A stretch of DNA of 64,000 nt, from the NCBI GenBank assembly GCA_016124585.1, contig WGNL01000004.1, positions 372,001 through 436,000 of the forward strand. Direction: 5' to 3'. Both the position numbers and the translations under genes were made by a program. Origin of the DNA: Bacteroidota bacterium. GTDB taxonomy: Bacteria > Bacteroidota > Bacteroidia > Chitinophagales > Saprospiraceae. Below the pieces are notes generated by a model. It was not told the DNA's origin. It searched no databases and saw only the letters and a program-made list of their open reading frames with translations. Positions 47,407-54,172 of the stretch are shown here, one piece after another (the first letter of the stretch is position 1; the number at the start of each line of letters is the position of its first letter).

Positions 47407-49815
47407 ATGAAGTTTGGTCAACAAAAGAAAAAGCTAATCGCATTTTTCAAGAAACACCGAATCAAGCTTTTGATTGCATTCACTGGGCTATTGCTTGCCT
47501 ATTGGTTTTGTTTGCCCAGTCCTCTTTTCAACGATCCAACCTGTATGGTTTTGGAAGCACGGGATGGCAGCTTACTGGGGGCTCGAATTTCAGCTGATGG
47601 CCAATGGCGCTTTCCACACATGGATACCATCCCCGCTAAGTTTCAAAAAGCAATTATTGAATTTGAAGATAGACGCTTTTTCTCACATCCAGGTTTTGAC
47701 CCATTGGCGTTTGTCAGGGCCATTCGCCAAAACTTAAAAAACGGCAGTGTGGTGAGTGGGGGTAGCACATTGTCGATGCAAGTAATCCGAATGGCACGGA
47801 AGGGAAAGTCAAGGACAATTTTTGAAAAAGTCATTGAGGTTATTTTAGCCACACGTCTCGAAATAAAGTATTCAAAACGTGAAATCATGGCTTTTTACGC
47901 CTCCAATGCTCCTTTTGGTGGGAACGTAGTTGGCTTGGATGCCGCAGCTTGGAGGTATTACGGCAAAAAGCCAGAAAATTTGTCTTGGGGGGAAGCTGCC
48001 ACTTTGGCAGTATTACCTAATAGCCCAGGCCTCATACATCCGGGCAGAAATCGAAACGCACTTTTTGAAAAAAGAAATCGTCTTTTGACACGGCTGTTTG
48101 AGTCAAAAATGATTGATGAAACGACATATCAGTTGGCAATTGAGGAGGTTTTGCCAGACAAACCTCACCCGCTTCCTCAACTAGCTCCACATTTATTGAA
48201 CCGCGCTTTCAGTGAAAATTTTAGAAAAGCTGGCAACCAGTTTACGAAGATTAAATCAACCATTGATCCCGCGCTACAACTCCGTCTAAATGAATTGGCC
48301 ATTCGGAAAAGTAATAACCTAAAAGGTAATGAGATTCATAATCTAGCAATTTTGGTTCTTGAAGTTGAGACTGGAAATGTGCTGGCCTATATTGGCAACG
48401 CACCTAACACTGGCCCTGAAAACGGCGAAGATGTGGATATTATCAAGGCACCTCGAAGCACTGGAAGTATCCTGAAGCCTTTTCTGTATTCAATGTTGCT
48501 GAATGAAGGCAAAATCTTGCCTTCCAGTTTGATTTCTGACATTCCAACGCAAATAAGCGGTTACAAACCTGAAAATTACTTAGAAACTTACGATGGTGTA
48601 GTTCCAGCAGATAAGGCCCTATCACGATCCTTAAATGTTCCATTTATTAAAATGTTGCAAGATTACTCGGTCGAAAAATTTCATTTCAATCTAAAGAAAC
48701 TAGGAATTACTACCCTAAATAAACCTGCTAAACATTATGGCTTAACATTGATACTTGGCGGCGCTGAGGCATCACTTTGGGATTTAACAAGCGCATACAG
48801 TGGAATGGCCAGAACCCTTGGTCATTTTTACCAAAACAATGGTATGTACCGTACTGATGAATTCAGGCCACCCAACTACTTGGAATACTCAAAAAAGACA
48901 TTTGACTTAAAATTTCTTAAACAAGCTCCCATGTTGTCAGCCGATGCAATTTGGTTCAGTTTTGAGGCAATGGAAGAAGTACAGCGCCCAACCACTCAAG
49001 GTGAGTGGGAACGTTTTGAGTCTAGTCGGAGGATTGCTTGGAAGACGGGAACAAGCTTTGGCTTCCGGGATGCTTGGGCCATTGGAATTTCACCAAAATA
49101 TGTAGTGGGTATATGGGCTGGTAATGCCGATGGTGAGGGCAGGCCAGGTTTGGTTGGGGTTTATGCCGCTGCACCGATTCTTTTTGACGTCTTCAACTTA
49201 TTGCCGCCATCCCGTTGGTTTGATGCACCTTATGACGCTATGAAAAAGCTTCAAGTTTGTAAACAAAGTGGTTATCCTGCCTTGGAGTATTGTGAAAAAG
49301 ATACAATCTACGTCAATGAAACGGGCTTAAATACACTACCCTGCCCTTTCCACCAAATTGTGCATCTTGATAAAACTAGGCAGTGGCAGGTCAATTCAAG
49401 TTGCGAAACTCCTTCCTCAATGTTGAATGCATCTTGGTTTATTTTGCCTCCTGTGGAGGAATATTACTTCAAAATGAGAAATCCAAGTTATTCACCCTTG
49501 CCACCATTCCGAAGAGATTGTGATTTGGAAGACGCCAAGTCTTCAGCTTTAATGCAGATGATTTACCCTAGAAAAGGTGCTAAAATTTATGTCCCAACGG
49601 ATTTGGATGGCAAATTAAGCAGGACAGTTTTCAAAATGGCGCATCGTAATCCTGAAACGCTAGTCTATTGGCATTTAGATAACGAATACATTGGGCAAAC
49701 GAAAACTTTCCATGAATTAGAATTGAATCCAACTTCAGGTAAACACAAACTTACTTTGGTAGACGAAAAAGGAAATAGGCTGGAACTTGAGTTTGAGGTG
49801 ATTGCTAAAAATTAG
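47407..49815 (+). CDS. pbpC: Penicillin-binding protein 1C (bifunctional peptidoglycan synthase)
   Basis: An 802-residue inner-membrane class A PBP. One N-terminal membrane helix (IKLLIAFTGLLLAYWFCL) precedes the transglycosylase (about 60-245, KFQKAIIEFEDRRFFSHPGFDPLAFVRAIRQN with the catalytic Glu, GGSTLSMQVIRMARK). The transpeptidase (about 300-590) has the active-site Ser in STGSILKPF, a SLN motif (RSLNVPFIK) and KTGTSFGFRDAWAIG. The C-terminal BiPBP_C beta domain (about 700-802) is typical for PBP1C. Cotranscribed with pfkA. An alpha-2-macroglobulin gene, often its partner, is not present here; the sRNA region follows. Confidence 0.95.
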   Translation: MKFGQQKKKLIAFFKKHRIKLLIAFTGLLLAYWFCLPSPLFNDPTCMVLEARDGSLLGARISADGQWRFPHMDTIPAKFQKAIIEFEDRRFFSHPGFDPLAFVRAIRQNLKNGSVVSGGSTLSMQVIRMARKGKSRTIFEKVIEVILATRLEIKYSKREIMAFYASNAPFGGNVVGLDAAAWRYYGKKPENLSWGEAATLAVLPNSPGLIHPGRNRNALFEKRNRLLTRLFESKMIDETTYQLAIEEVLPDKPHPLPQLAPHLLNRAFSENFRKAGNQFTKIKSTIDPALQLRLNELAIRKSNNLKGNEIHNLAILVLEVETGNVLAYIGNAPNTGPENGEDVDIIKAPRSTGSILKPFLYSMLLNEGKILPSSLISDIPTQISGYKPENYLETYDGVVPADKALSRSLNVPFIKMLQDYSVEKFHFNLKKLGITTLNKPAKHYGLTLILGGAEASLWDLTSAYSGMARTLGHFYQNNGMYRTDEFRPPNYLEYSKKTFDLKFLKQAPMLSADAIWFSFEAMEEVQRPTTQGEWERFESSRRIAWKTGTSFGFRDAWAIGISPKYVVGIWAGNADGEGRPGLVGVYAAAPILFDVFNLLPPSRWFDAPYDAMKKLQVCKQSGYPALEYCEKDTIYVNETGLNTLPCPFHQIVHLDKTRQWQVNSSCETPSSMLNASWFILPPVEEYYFKMRNPSYSPLPPFRRDCDLEDAKSSALMQMIYPRKGAKIYVPTDLDGKLSRTVFKMAHRNPETLVYWHLDNEYIGQTKTFHELELNPTSGKHKLTLVDEKGNRLELEFEVIAKN

Positions 49816-49817
49816 GC

Positions 49818-49890
49818 AAAAAAAAACTCCTACATCAAGGGAGGCTTAAGGCTGATGTAGGAGCACTAAACATACTATGAGAAAACTACA
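49818..49890 (-). ncRNA. Putative small RNA, copy 1
   Basis: Predicted RNA of about 70 nt on the minus strand. Its -7 element is CATCTTTG (49896-49903, one mismatch). The 5' end carries the box AGTTTTCTCATAGTATG (49871-49887) shared with copies 2 and 3. The 3' half is an 11-bp perfect hairpin (49827-49837 with 49853-49863) with a 15-nt loop (GCCUUAAGCCUCCCU), ending in nine U. Stem pairs differ from the other copies but stay paired. Two exact LytTR-like operator sites lie upstream. Antisense short frames (MRKL start on the plus strand) are not conserved beyond four residues. Nothing here is confirmed by expression data. Confidence 0.55.
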
Positions 49891-49895
49891 CAGTG

Positions 49896-49903
49896 CAAAG
49901 ATG
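49896..49903 (-). promoter_or_regulatory. -7 element CATCTTTG for small RNA copy 1
   Basis: One mismatch (C for T) from TAnnTTTG on the minus strand, at the position equivalent to the exact elements of copies 2 and 3. No -33 TTG, consistent with an activator-dependent promoter. Confidence 0.4.
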
Positions 49904-49937
49904 CAGTCGTTACATTCGAAATGAAAGCGCCAATTAC

Positions 49938-49986
49938 GGAACGGTCGGTTTTTTCAGGGAACGGTCGGTTTGGTTTAGGAAATGGT
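49938..49986 (-). promoter_or_regulatory. LytTR-like operator array upstream of small RNA copy 1
   Basis: GGAACGGTCGG occurs at 49938 and 49958 (minus strand CCGACCGTTCC), a 20-bp period, with a degenerate third site GGAAATGGT at 49978-49986. ACCGTT matches the first six positions of the LytTR/AlgR-type consensus [TA][AC][CA]GTTN[AG][TG]. The proximal site ends 34 bp from the -7 element, exactly as in copy 2. Confidence 0.55.
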
Positions 49987-50091
49987 AAATAGTAAAATAA
50001 AATTGAGTAGTTTTTGGTCTTCACAAACTTCAAAAGCGAGTATTAGGTAACTCATTTCCAGTAAGGAAAACATTTATTTATTTTTAACTTT

Positions 50092-50240
50092 TTATCTTTC
50101 TGGCACAGAATTGGAAAAGTATTTTAAAGAATCTTCAACCGCATTACCGAATAGTCAATCCAATAATATTCGGCACTTCCATTAACTTCACACAGCTCGA
50201 TAAAGTGGGCAATCTTTTCAACGATGTTGAATTTTTGAAA
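50092..50240 (-). pseudogene. Frameshifted gene remnant
   Basis: Reading the minus strand from 50240 gives a protein-like stretch FNIVEKIAHFIELCEVNGSA then EYYWIDYSV; after a 1-nt frame change near position 50150 it continues AVEDSLKYFSNSVPER and stops at 50092-50094. No ATG opens it and its upstream frame has a stop at once. The composition is coding-like, so I read it as a decayed gene end. I cannot name the family. Confidence 0.35.
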
Positions 50241-50271
50241 TTAACCTAAGATTACTTAGAGGTAAGTCTTA

Positions 50272-50339
50272 AAATAAAATTCCTACACCCCAGAAGGGAA
50301 AAGAGGTGTAGGAGAATTAAACATACTATGAGAAAACTT
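50272..50339 (-). ncRNA. Putative small RNA, copy 2
   Basis: Predicted RNA of about 68 nt on the minus strand, from an exact -7 element TACCTTTG (50345-50352). It begins with the shared box AGTTTTCTCATAGTATG (50322-50338) and ends in a hairpin: 50281-50289 with 50305-50313, plus a U-G closing pair at the loop, then UUUUAUUUU. The loop contains UUCCCUU, sharing UCCCU with the other copies. Compared with copy 1 a stem U-A pair is replaced by C-G. Three operator sites lie upstream at the same spacing as copy 1. A 13-codon frame begins inside at AUGUUU, see findings. Confidence 0.6.
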
Positions 50340-50344
50340 AAATT

Positions 50345-50352
50345 CAAAGGTA
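50345..50352 (-). promoter_or_regulatory. -7 element TACCTTTG for small RNA copy 2
   Basis: An exact -7 match on the minus strand, six bp before the conserved 5' box. There is no -33 TTG; the operator array takes its place. Confidence 0.55.
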
Positions 50353-50386
50353 CATTTTGTGGTTTTGGAAAAAAAGCTACATTTAC

Positions 50387-50435
50387 GCACTGGTCGATTT
50401 CATGAGGGAACGGTAGTAGATTTTGAGGGAACGGT
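50387..50435 (-). promoter_or_regulatory. LytTR-like operator array upstream of small RNA copy 2
   Basis: Three phased sites: degenerate GCACTGGTCG (50387-50396), GGAACGGT (50407-50414) and GGAACGGT (50428-50435), spaced 20 and 21 bp. The proximal site is 34 bp from the -7 element, as in copy 1. On the minus strand the sites read ACCGTTCC. Confidence 0.55.
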
Positions 50436-50476
50436 CGTTTTTCAACAATAAACGGGAAAAATATTCGATTTTAATC

Positions 50477-50484
50477 TATCTTTG
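50477..50484 (+). promoter_or_regulatory. Plus-strand -7 element TATCTTTG without an obvious gene
   Basis: An exact TAnnTTTG match followed by C, on the plus strand. It would transcribe the decayed fourth unit and copy 3 in antisense direction. No -33 TTG is visible, so it could be chance. Confidence 0.25.
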
Positions 50485-50506
50485 CGACTAATAAGTTAGG
50501 AATGAA

Positions 50507-50550
50507 TTAAGGCTGACGAAGCACTAAATAAAATTGAGAATCTACACACA
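50507..50550. repeat. Decayed fourth copy of the small RNA unit
   Basis: TTAAGGCTGA at 50507-50516 and AGCACTAAA at 50520-50528 match copy 1 (49846-49855 and 49862-49870), and TCTACACA after TTGAGAA matches its CTACACA. The hairpin arms and the T-tract are lost, so it should no longer terminate. Confidence 0.5.
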
Positions 50551-50566
50551 AAAGAACCGGCAAGGC

Positions 50567-50635
50567 AAAAAAAATTCCCGCACCTCAGGAGGGACATAAG
50601 GTGCAGGAAGATTAAACAAACATACTATGAGAAAA
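50567..50635 (-). ncRNA. Putative small RNA, copy 3
   Basis: Predicted RNA of about 69 nt on the minus strand from an exact -7 element TATATTTG (50641-50648). It has the shared box AGTTTTCTCATAGTATG (50621-50637), a 4-nt insertion after it, and an 11-bp hairpin (50575-50585 with 50599-50609) with one U-G wobble that pairs only in the minus-strand RNA. The loop is UAUGUCCCUCCUG and eight U follow. Stem positions 6, 9 and 11 differ from copy 1 with both partners changed. No operator array is recognisable upstream; only GGAA remains at 50683, the expected place, so it may be constitutive or decaying. Confidence 0.5.
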
Positions 50636-50640
50636 CTGGG

Positions 50641-50648
50641 CAAATATA
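50641..50648 (-). promoter_or_regulatory. -7 element TATATTTG for small RNA copy 3
   Basis: An exact -7 match on the minus strand, three bp before the conserved 5' box and 54 bp downstream of the kinase stop codon. Read-through from the kinase gene would also enter it. Confidence 0.45.
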
Positions 50649-50702
50649 TCCTTTATTTTTTTAATATTAAAGGATTGAACCCGGAATTCTATTGAATTTT
50701 CC

Positions 50703-52616
50703 TTATTTCATCTGTATTTCCATTATTGGGATTAGGATTTCGACTCTAGTCCCAAGAGCCTTGCCGGTTTCTTCATTAACTAAATCAAAGATTTCGACTG
50801 CATTTTGCTCCATGTTTTGATTCCTGAGAAGAATTTGGAGCCGTTCTTGGGTAATACGCGTACCCATTGATTTGTGATCCTTAAAATTTGGATTTTTGAG
50901 TTGCAATTCCCTTGCCTTCTTGCGTCCAATCCCATCATCTTCTACAATACAAAGTATTGTGTTTTCATCAAATAATTTAAAATCGATTTTTATGTTGCCT
51001 TTACGTTTCGATCGAATGCCATGTTCTATCGCATTTTCAACATAAGGCTGAATAATCATAGTTGGTACGCCGTAAATATCTTCTTCAATATCTTCGTCAA
51101 TGAAAAGTTCATATTTTAATTGATCTTCAAATCTCAAATTCATATTGATATCGAGGTAATTCCTTAGAAATTCAATTTCTTTTTCTAGCGAAATAACCTC
51201 CAATTCAGAATATTCAAGGCTCTGTCGCATTAAGTGAGCGAATTGAGCTAGATATTTTGCAGCTTGAGAATTGTCATTAGAAGTAATGTAGTTTTGAACT
51301 GAATTAAGAGCATTAAAAACAAAATGCGGGTTCATTTGAGCACGAAGTGCTTTTAGTTGCAAGCCTGCCGCTTGAAGTTTAAACATTTCTGCTTCTTTCT
51401 CTTTTCTTTCAGCAGCATATCTGATTTCAATTTCTTTAATTTGATTGTCTCTTTCTTCGAACATGAAGCGTTCAACCGCTTGGTTATAGAGTACTTGATA
51501 ATCGTAGGCGTTTTTGTAATCTAATTCTTTTGAATAAAGGTCAGCGATGTCTTTTAAAATACCTGTTGCTTGTCGATACTCCTGGCCTTTTTTTGCAAAT
51601 TCTAAAGCTTTGAAATAATGCTTTAGTGCTTTCTTGGCTTTTTGCTCTTCAAAAATCTTACCTCGCCACCATTCAATATTTGCTAGATTTTTTTCTTTTC
51701 TGTCTTTGAAAAGGGGGTAAGCTGTTGTGAATAGTTCCAAAGCCTCATTGTATTGTCGTTTATTCAAATAACAGTAACCAAGGTTTGCATATGCAATTGC
51801 CCTAGTTTGTTGATTTAGGTCATCAACAACTTTGATTGCTTTTTTAAAATAAAGGCTTGCATTCTCAAAATCCTGCATTGCCATGTATCCATTGCCTACA
51901 TTTAAGTAATGCCACGACAGTCTTGAGCGCATGCCTTTTTTTTCACAAAGTTCAACAACATTTAGATAGGCTTGAACGCTTCTATCAGGTTCATTCAGAA
52001 GGCCATAAATTGTACCTAGGCCGCTTTGTATCAATGTAAAAAAATGGTAGTCCTTTAAGTCAGCAACCGATGAGATATTTTCAATTTCAAGTTCACAATC
52101 TAAAAAAGCCTTAAGTGCTTTCGAATAATCTGAAAACTTTAAATGGAAAAAACCTTCCCTGCAAATGAGTCTAAGCTTAAGCCTGTTATCAGGAAATGTC
52201 TCCAAATATTTTGCAGCCTGATTTAGATAAAATCTAGCTCTGTCAGGCTGGTCAAGGTTTTGTAAGGTGCCAGCATAATCAATATATGTTTCAGCAAGTT
52301 GATTTACATCTCCTCTTTCACCTAGGATTTCGAGAGCAAGGCGAAAATGTATCTCAGATAGATTGAAGTTGTAAAGTTGGTTCTCAACTAGAGCCATGTT
52401 GAGATTGTAATTCAATGCAAAATCCGGTTGGTCATAATCTTGAAGGATTTGCAATATTTCCGATAAATATTTTTGGGCTTTTGAAATATCTGTAAATACC
52501 AACTGGGAAGCAAGTCTGTCCAAAGTGGTAAGCCTTTTTAGGCGTTCATCTATGAGGTGTAATGTGGATTCCAATTTCACGATATCCTCGTTGGCGTCAG
52601 GATAGGTCTGAATCAT
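50703..52616 (-). CDS. Cytoplasmic TPR sensor histidine kinase (LytS type)
   Basis: A 637-residue protein with no signal peptide and no membrane helix. Residues about 20-360 are tandem TPRs (for example LSWHYLNVGNGYMAMQDFENASLYFKKAIKVV and IAYANLGYCYLNKRQYNEALELFTTAYPLF). A coiled coil follows (about 375-425, EIRYAAERKEKEAEMFKLQA). The LytS-type kinase core has the phospho-acceptor His431 in QMNPHFVFNALNSVQNYI, the N-box PYVENAIEHGI and the G-box VEDDGIGRKKA. It should phosphorylate the LytTR regulator encoded nearby. TPR arrays of this sort bind peptides in other systems, so a soluble peptide signal is possible. The start at 52616 is chosen because the promoter at 52672 lies inside the longer frame. 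Confidence 0.88.
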   Translation of the reverse strand: MIQTYPDANEDIVKLESTLHLIDERLKRLTTLDRLASQLVFTDISKAQKYLSEILQILQDYDQPDFALNYNLNMALVENQLYNFNLSEIHFRLALEILGERGDVNQLAETYIDYAGTLQNLDQPDRARFYLNQAAKYLETFPDNRLKLRLICREGFFHLKFSDYSKALKAFLDCELEIENISSVADLKDYHFFTLIQSGLGTIYGLLNEPDRSVQAYLNVVELCEKKGMRSRLSWHYLNVGNGYMAMQDFENASLYFKKAIKVVDDLNQQTRAIAYANLGYCYLNKRQYNEALELFTTAYPLFKDRKEKNLANIEWWRGKIFEEQKAKKALKHYFKALEFAKKGQEYRQATGILKDIADLYSKELDYKNAYDYQVLYNQAVERFMFEERDNQIKEIEIRYAAERKEKEAEMFKLQAAGLQLKALRAQMNPHFVFNALNSVQNYITSNDNSQAAKYLAQFAHLMRQSLEYSELEVISLEKEIEFLRNYLDINMNLRFEDQLKYELFIDEDIEEDIYGVPTMIIQPYVENAIEHGIRSKRKGNIKIDFKLFDENTILCIVEDDGIGRKKARELQLKNPNFKDHKSMGTRITQERLQILLRNQNMEQNAVEIFDLVNEETGKALGTRVEILIPIMEIQMK

Positions 52617-52671
52617 GTTTATAGTGTTTCCAGTGAGTGCCTCAGAAAAAAGTAGATTTGTTTTTAATTTA

Positions 52672-52703
52672 CAAATATAAAAAAAGAGGCAGGGCATCTG
52701 CAA
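52672..52703 (-). promoter_or_regulatory. Promoter for the histidine kinase
   Basis: On the minus strand an exact -7 TATATTTG (52672-52679) with TTG (52701-52703) 21 bp upstream. The -7 overlaps the last T of the terminator for the small peptide gene. Leader about 50 nt. Confidence 0.55.
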
Positions 52704-52718
52704 TGCAGCCTCTTTTTT
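52679..52718 (-). terminator. Intrinsic terminator after the small peptide gene
   Basis: AAAAAAGAGGC (52680-52690) pairs with GCCTCTTTTTT (52708-52718), 11 bp with a 17-nt loop, followed by a seven-U tract on the minus strand. The kinase promoter starts where it ends. Confidence 0.8.
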
Positions 52719-52748
52719 AGCAAAACCAAATTATATTTCTGAAAAGCT

Positions 52749-52958
52749 TTATTGTGGCAAATCACCTAAGCAGGGACTTGGTCCAAAAAAGCCTGCAAAA
52801 AAACCCTTCTTCTTTTCAGTTACTTTTTCATTGCCCCCAATAAACTCATTCATCTCAACTTTCTTAATTTGATTGAGATCGTCTAATTCGAACAAGTTCT
52901 TCTTTTTTGTAGTCTTTCCCATAGCATCTAAGTTTTGAGTGAAAAATCCTAAGTTCAT
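52749..52958 (-). CDS. Small peptide precursor with double-glycine leader
   Basis: A 69-residue protein. Residues 1-42 look like a double-glycine leader: NLFELDDLNQIKKVEMNEFIGG, with the hydrophobic spacing (L..L...I....M..F.GG) of bacteriocin and Bacteroidota natural-product precursors (compare the GG-Bacteroidales group, TIGR04149). Cleavage after Gly42 would release a 27-residue peptide: a lysine-rich start (NEKVTEKKK), then GFFAGFFGPSPCLGDLPQ with one Cys. No C39-type peptidase-transporter or modifying enzyme is in the window. The gene has its own full promoter and terminator and sits between the kinase and response-regulator genes. An alternative start is Met13. It could also be an unprocessed regulatory protein. 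Confidence 0.6.
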   Translation of the reverse strand: MNLGFFTQNLDAMGKTTKKKNLFELDDLNQIKKVEMNEFIGGNEKVTEKKKGFFAGFFGPSPCLGDLPQ

Positions 52959-53007
52959 AGTGTCTCTCTCTTTTGCGAACAGTAAAAGTGTGTGCGTTCT
53001 CCGGATT

Positions 53008-53036
53008 CAAAGATAGCCACTTTTAAGTTTTCACAA
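53008..53036 (-). promoter_or_regulatory. Complete promoter for the peptide precursor
   Basis: On the minus strand TTG (53034-53036), an 18-bp spacer and TATCTTTG (53008-53015), a consensus Bacteroidota promoter. The leader is about 44 nt to the ATG at 52958. No ACCGTT operator array is seen beside it. Confidence 0.65.
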
Positions 53037-53166
53037 AACTTACTGCCTAAAATTATGGATAAACCAAGTCTTAAGATGTAGTTTTACTCAAAAACGCTAA
53101 TTTTTTCTCCAGTTTTCCTCCCACCAACACTAAAATCTGCTCTGTTTGTGTATGTGTAAGTTTTTG

Positions 53167-53967
53167 TTAAATTGCTTCTTCCAATCTTCTCATCTGCTCC
53201 ATGAATGCTGGCCGTCTACGTCTAGAGACTTCAATTTTTTTCCCATCCTCCATTACTAAATACCCCCCATCTCCTTTAATGAATTTCCTCATGTAGTTCA
53301 AGTTGATGACATGTCTCTTGTGAACTCTGTAGAAATTCAACATTTGCAACATGTCTTCATAGGCCTTGATTGTTTTTGAGGCAGTAATTCGGTCGCCATT
53401 TATCAAGTAAATATGAGTATAATTGTCCTCAGCCTCAAATCTGACAATGTCCTTGATATTTACAAAATAAATCCCATCTATTGCTGCGATGCTCATCTTT
53501 TCGAATGAGTTCGGGTTGCTTAAAGATTTGTTGAAAAGGTCAAGCCTTTCTTCAATTTTTTCTGCATGATGAACCCTGATTCTACTTACAGCCTGAGTGA
53601 GTTCATCTGGGTTAATTGGTTTCATAATATAACCAATCGAACTGTACTGGCAAGCACGGATGGCGTGTTCATTGAATGCTGTAATAAATATCACCTCAAA
53701 ATCTACAGGGTGCATCTCATCCAAAAACTGGAAAATCAAACCATCGGGTAGGTTAATATCTAAAAAAGCTACATCGGGTCTAAAATCAGTTTCGTCAAAC
53801 AAGTCAAGCGCTTCTTCAATATTTAAAGCGTCAGCAATGACTTCTACCTCAGGGCAATGGCTTGCCAAAAGGTTTTTGAGATTATTCAAGCTTTTGATTT
53901 CGTCTTCGACGATTAACGCTTTGATCACGGGAATCGGTTTGTTAATTTCTAAAACATTTATGGGCAT
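53167..53967 (-). CDS. LytTR family response regulator
   Basis: A 266-residue transcription factor. The receiver domain (about 15-130) has the acidic pair (EDE, 21-23), the phospho-acceptor Asp70 in VAFLDINLPDG, the Thr in FITAFNEHAIRAC and the Lys in IGYIMKPINP. The C-terminal LytTR domain (about 160-262) has IRFEAEDNYTHIYL-type strands (here VRFEAEDNYTHIYLINGDRITASKTIKAYEDML) and FYRVHKRHVINLNYMRKFIKGDGGYLVMEDGKKIEVSRRRR. LytTR proteins bind direct repeats about 21 bp apart. It is expected to be the partner of the TPR kinase. Start 53967 follows the promoter at 54004-54011. Confidence 0.93.
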   Translation of the reverse strand: MPINVLEINKPIPVIKALIVEDEIKSLNNLKNLLASHCPEVEVIADALNIEEALDLFDETDFRPDVAFLDINLPDGLIFQFLDEMHPVDFEVIFITAFNEHAIRACQYSSIGYIMKPINPDELTQAVSRIRVHHAEKIEERLDLFNKSLSNPNSFEKMSIAAIDGIYFVNIKDIVRFEAEDNYTHIYLINGDRITASKTIKAYEDMLQMLNFYRVHKRHVINLNYMRKFIKGDGGYLVMEDGKKIEVSRRRRPAFMEQMRRLEEAI

Positions 53968-54003
53968 ACTAGACCTTTCAATGCATAAATACTCAATCTG
54001 ATG

Positions 54004-54011
54004 CAAAAATA
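54004..54011 (-). promoter_or_regulatory. -7 promoter element TATTTTTG for the LytTR regulator
   Basis: An exact -7 match (TATTTTTGC) 37 bp upstream of the start at 53967; it overlaps the longer frame beginning at 54006. Confidence 0.5.
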
Positions 54012-54172
54012 CATCTCCTTCTTAAGAATATAAAACCAAAACACTATAAAATCCACTTTCAAATCACGTAGTTACGCTTTATAAAAAAACGTTTTTCCAA
54101 TCTAGACCTCCTCAGAGGGTTTACAGAATTATTATTTTTAAATTTATTGAAAAAAAATTAAAACAAGCTTTC

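Noticed and set aside
49877-49924. Short plus-strand frames starting MRKL in each repeated unit
   Set aside because: Only the first four residues agree between copies, after which products of 15, 25 and 22 residues diverge completely. Hairpin, T-tract, -7 element and operator order all point to the minus strand.
49818-50650. CRISPR array or MITE-type insertion
   Set aside because: Units are spaced unevenly (about 460 and 300 bp), there are no regular spacers, no cas genes and no terminal inverted repeats or target duplications.
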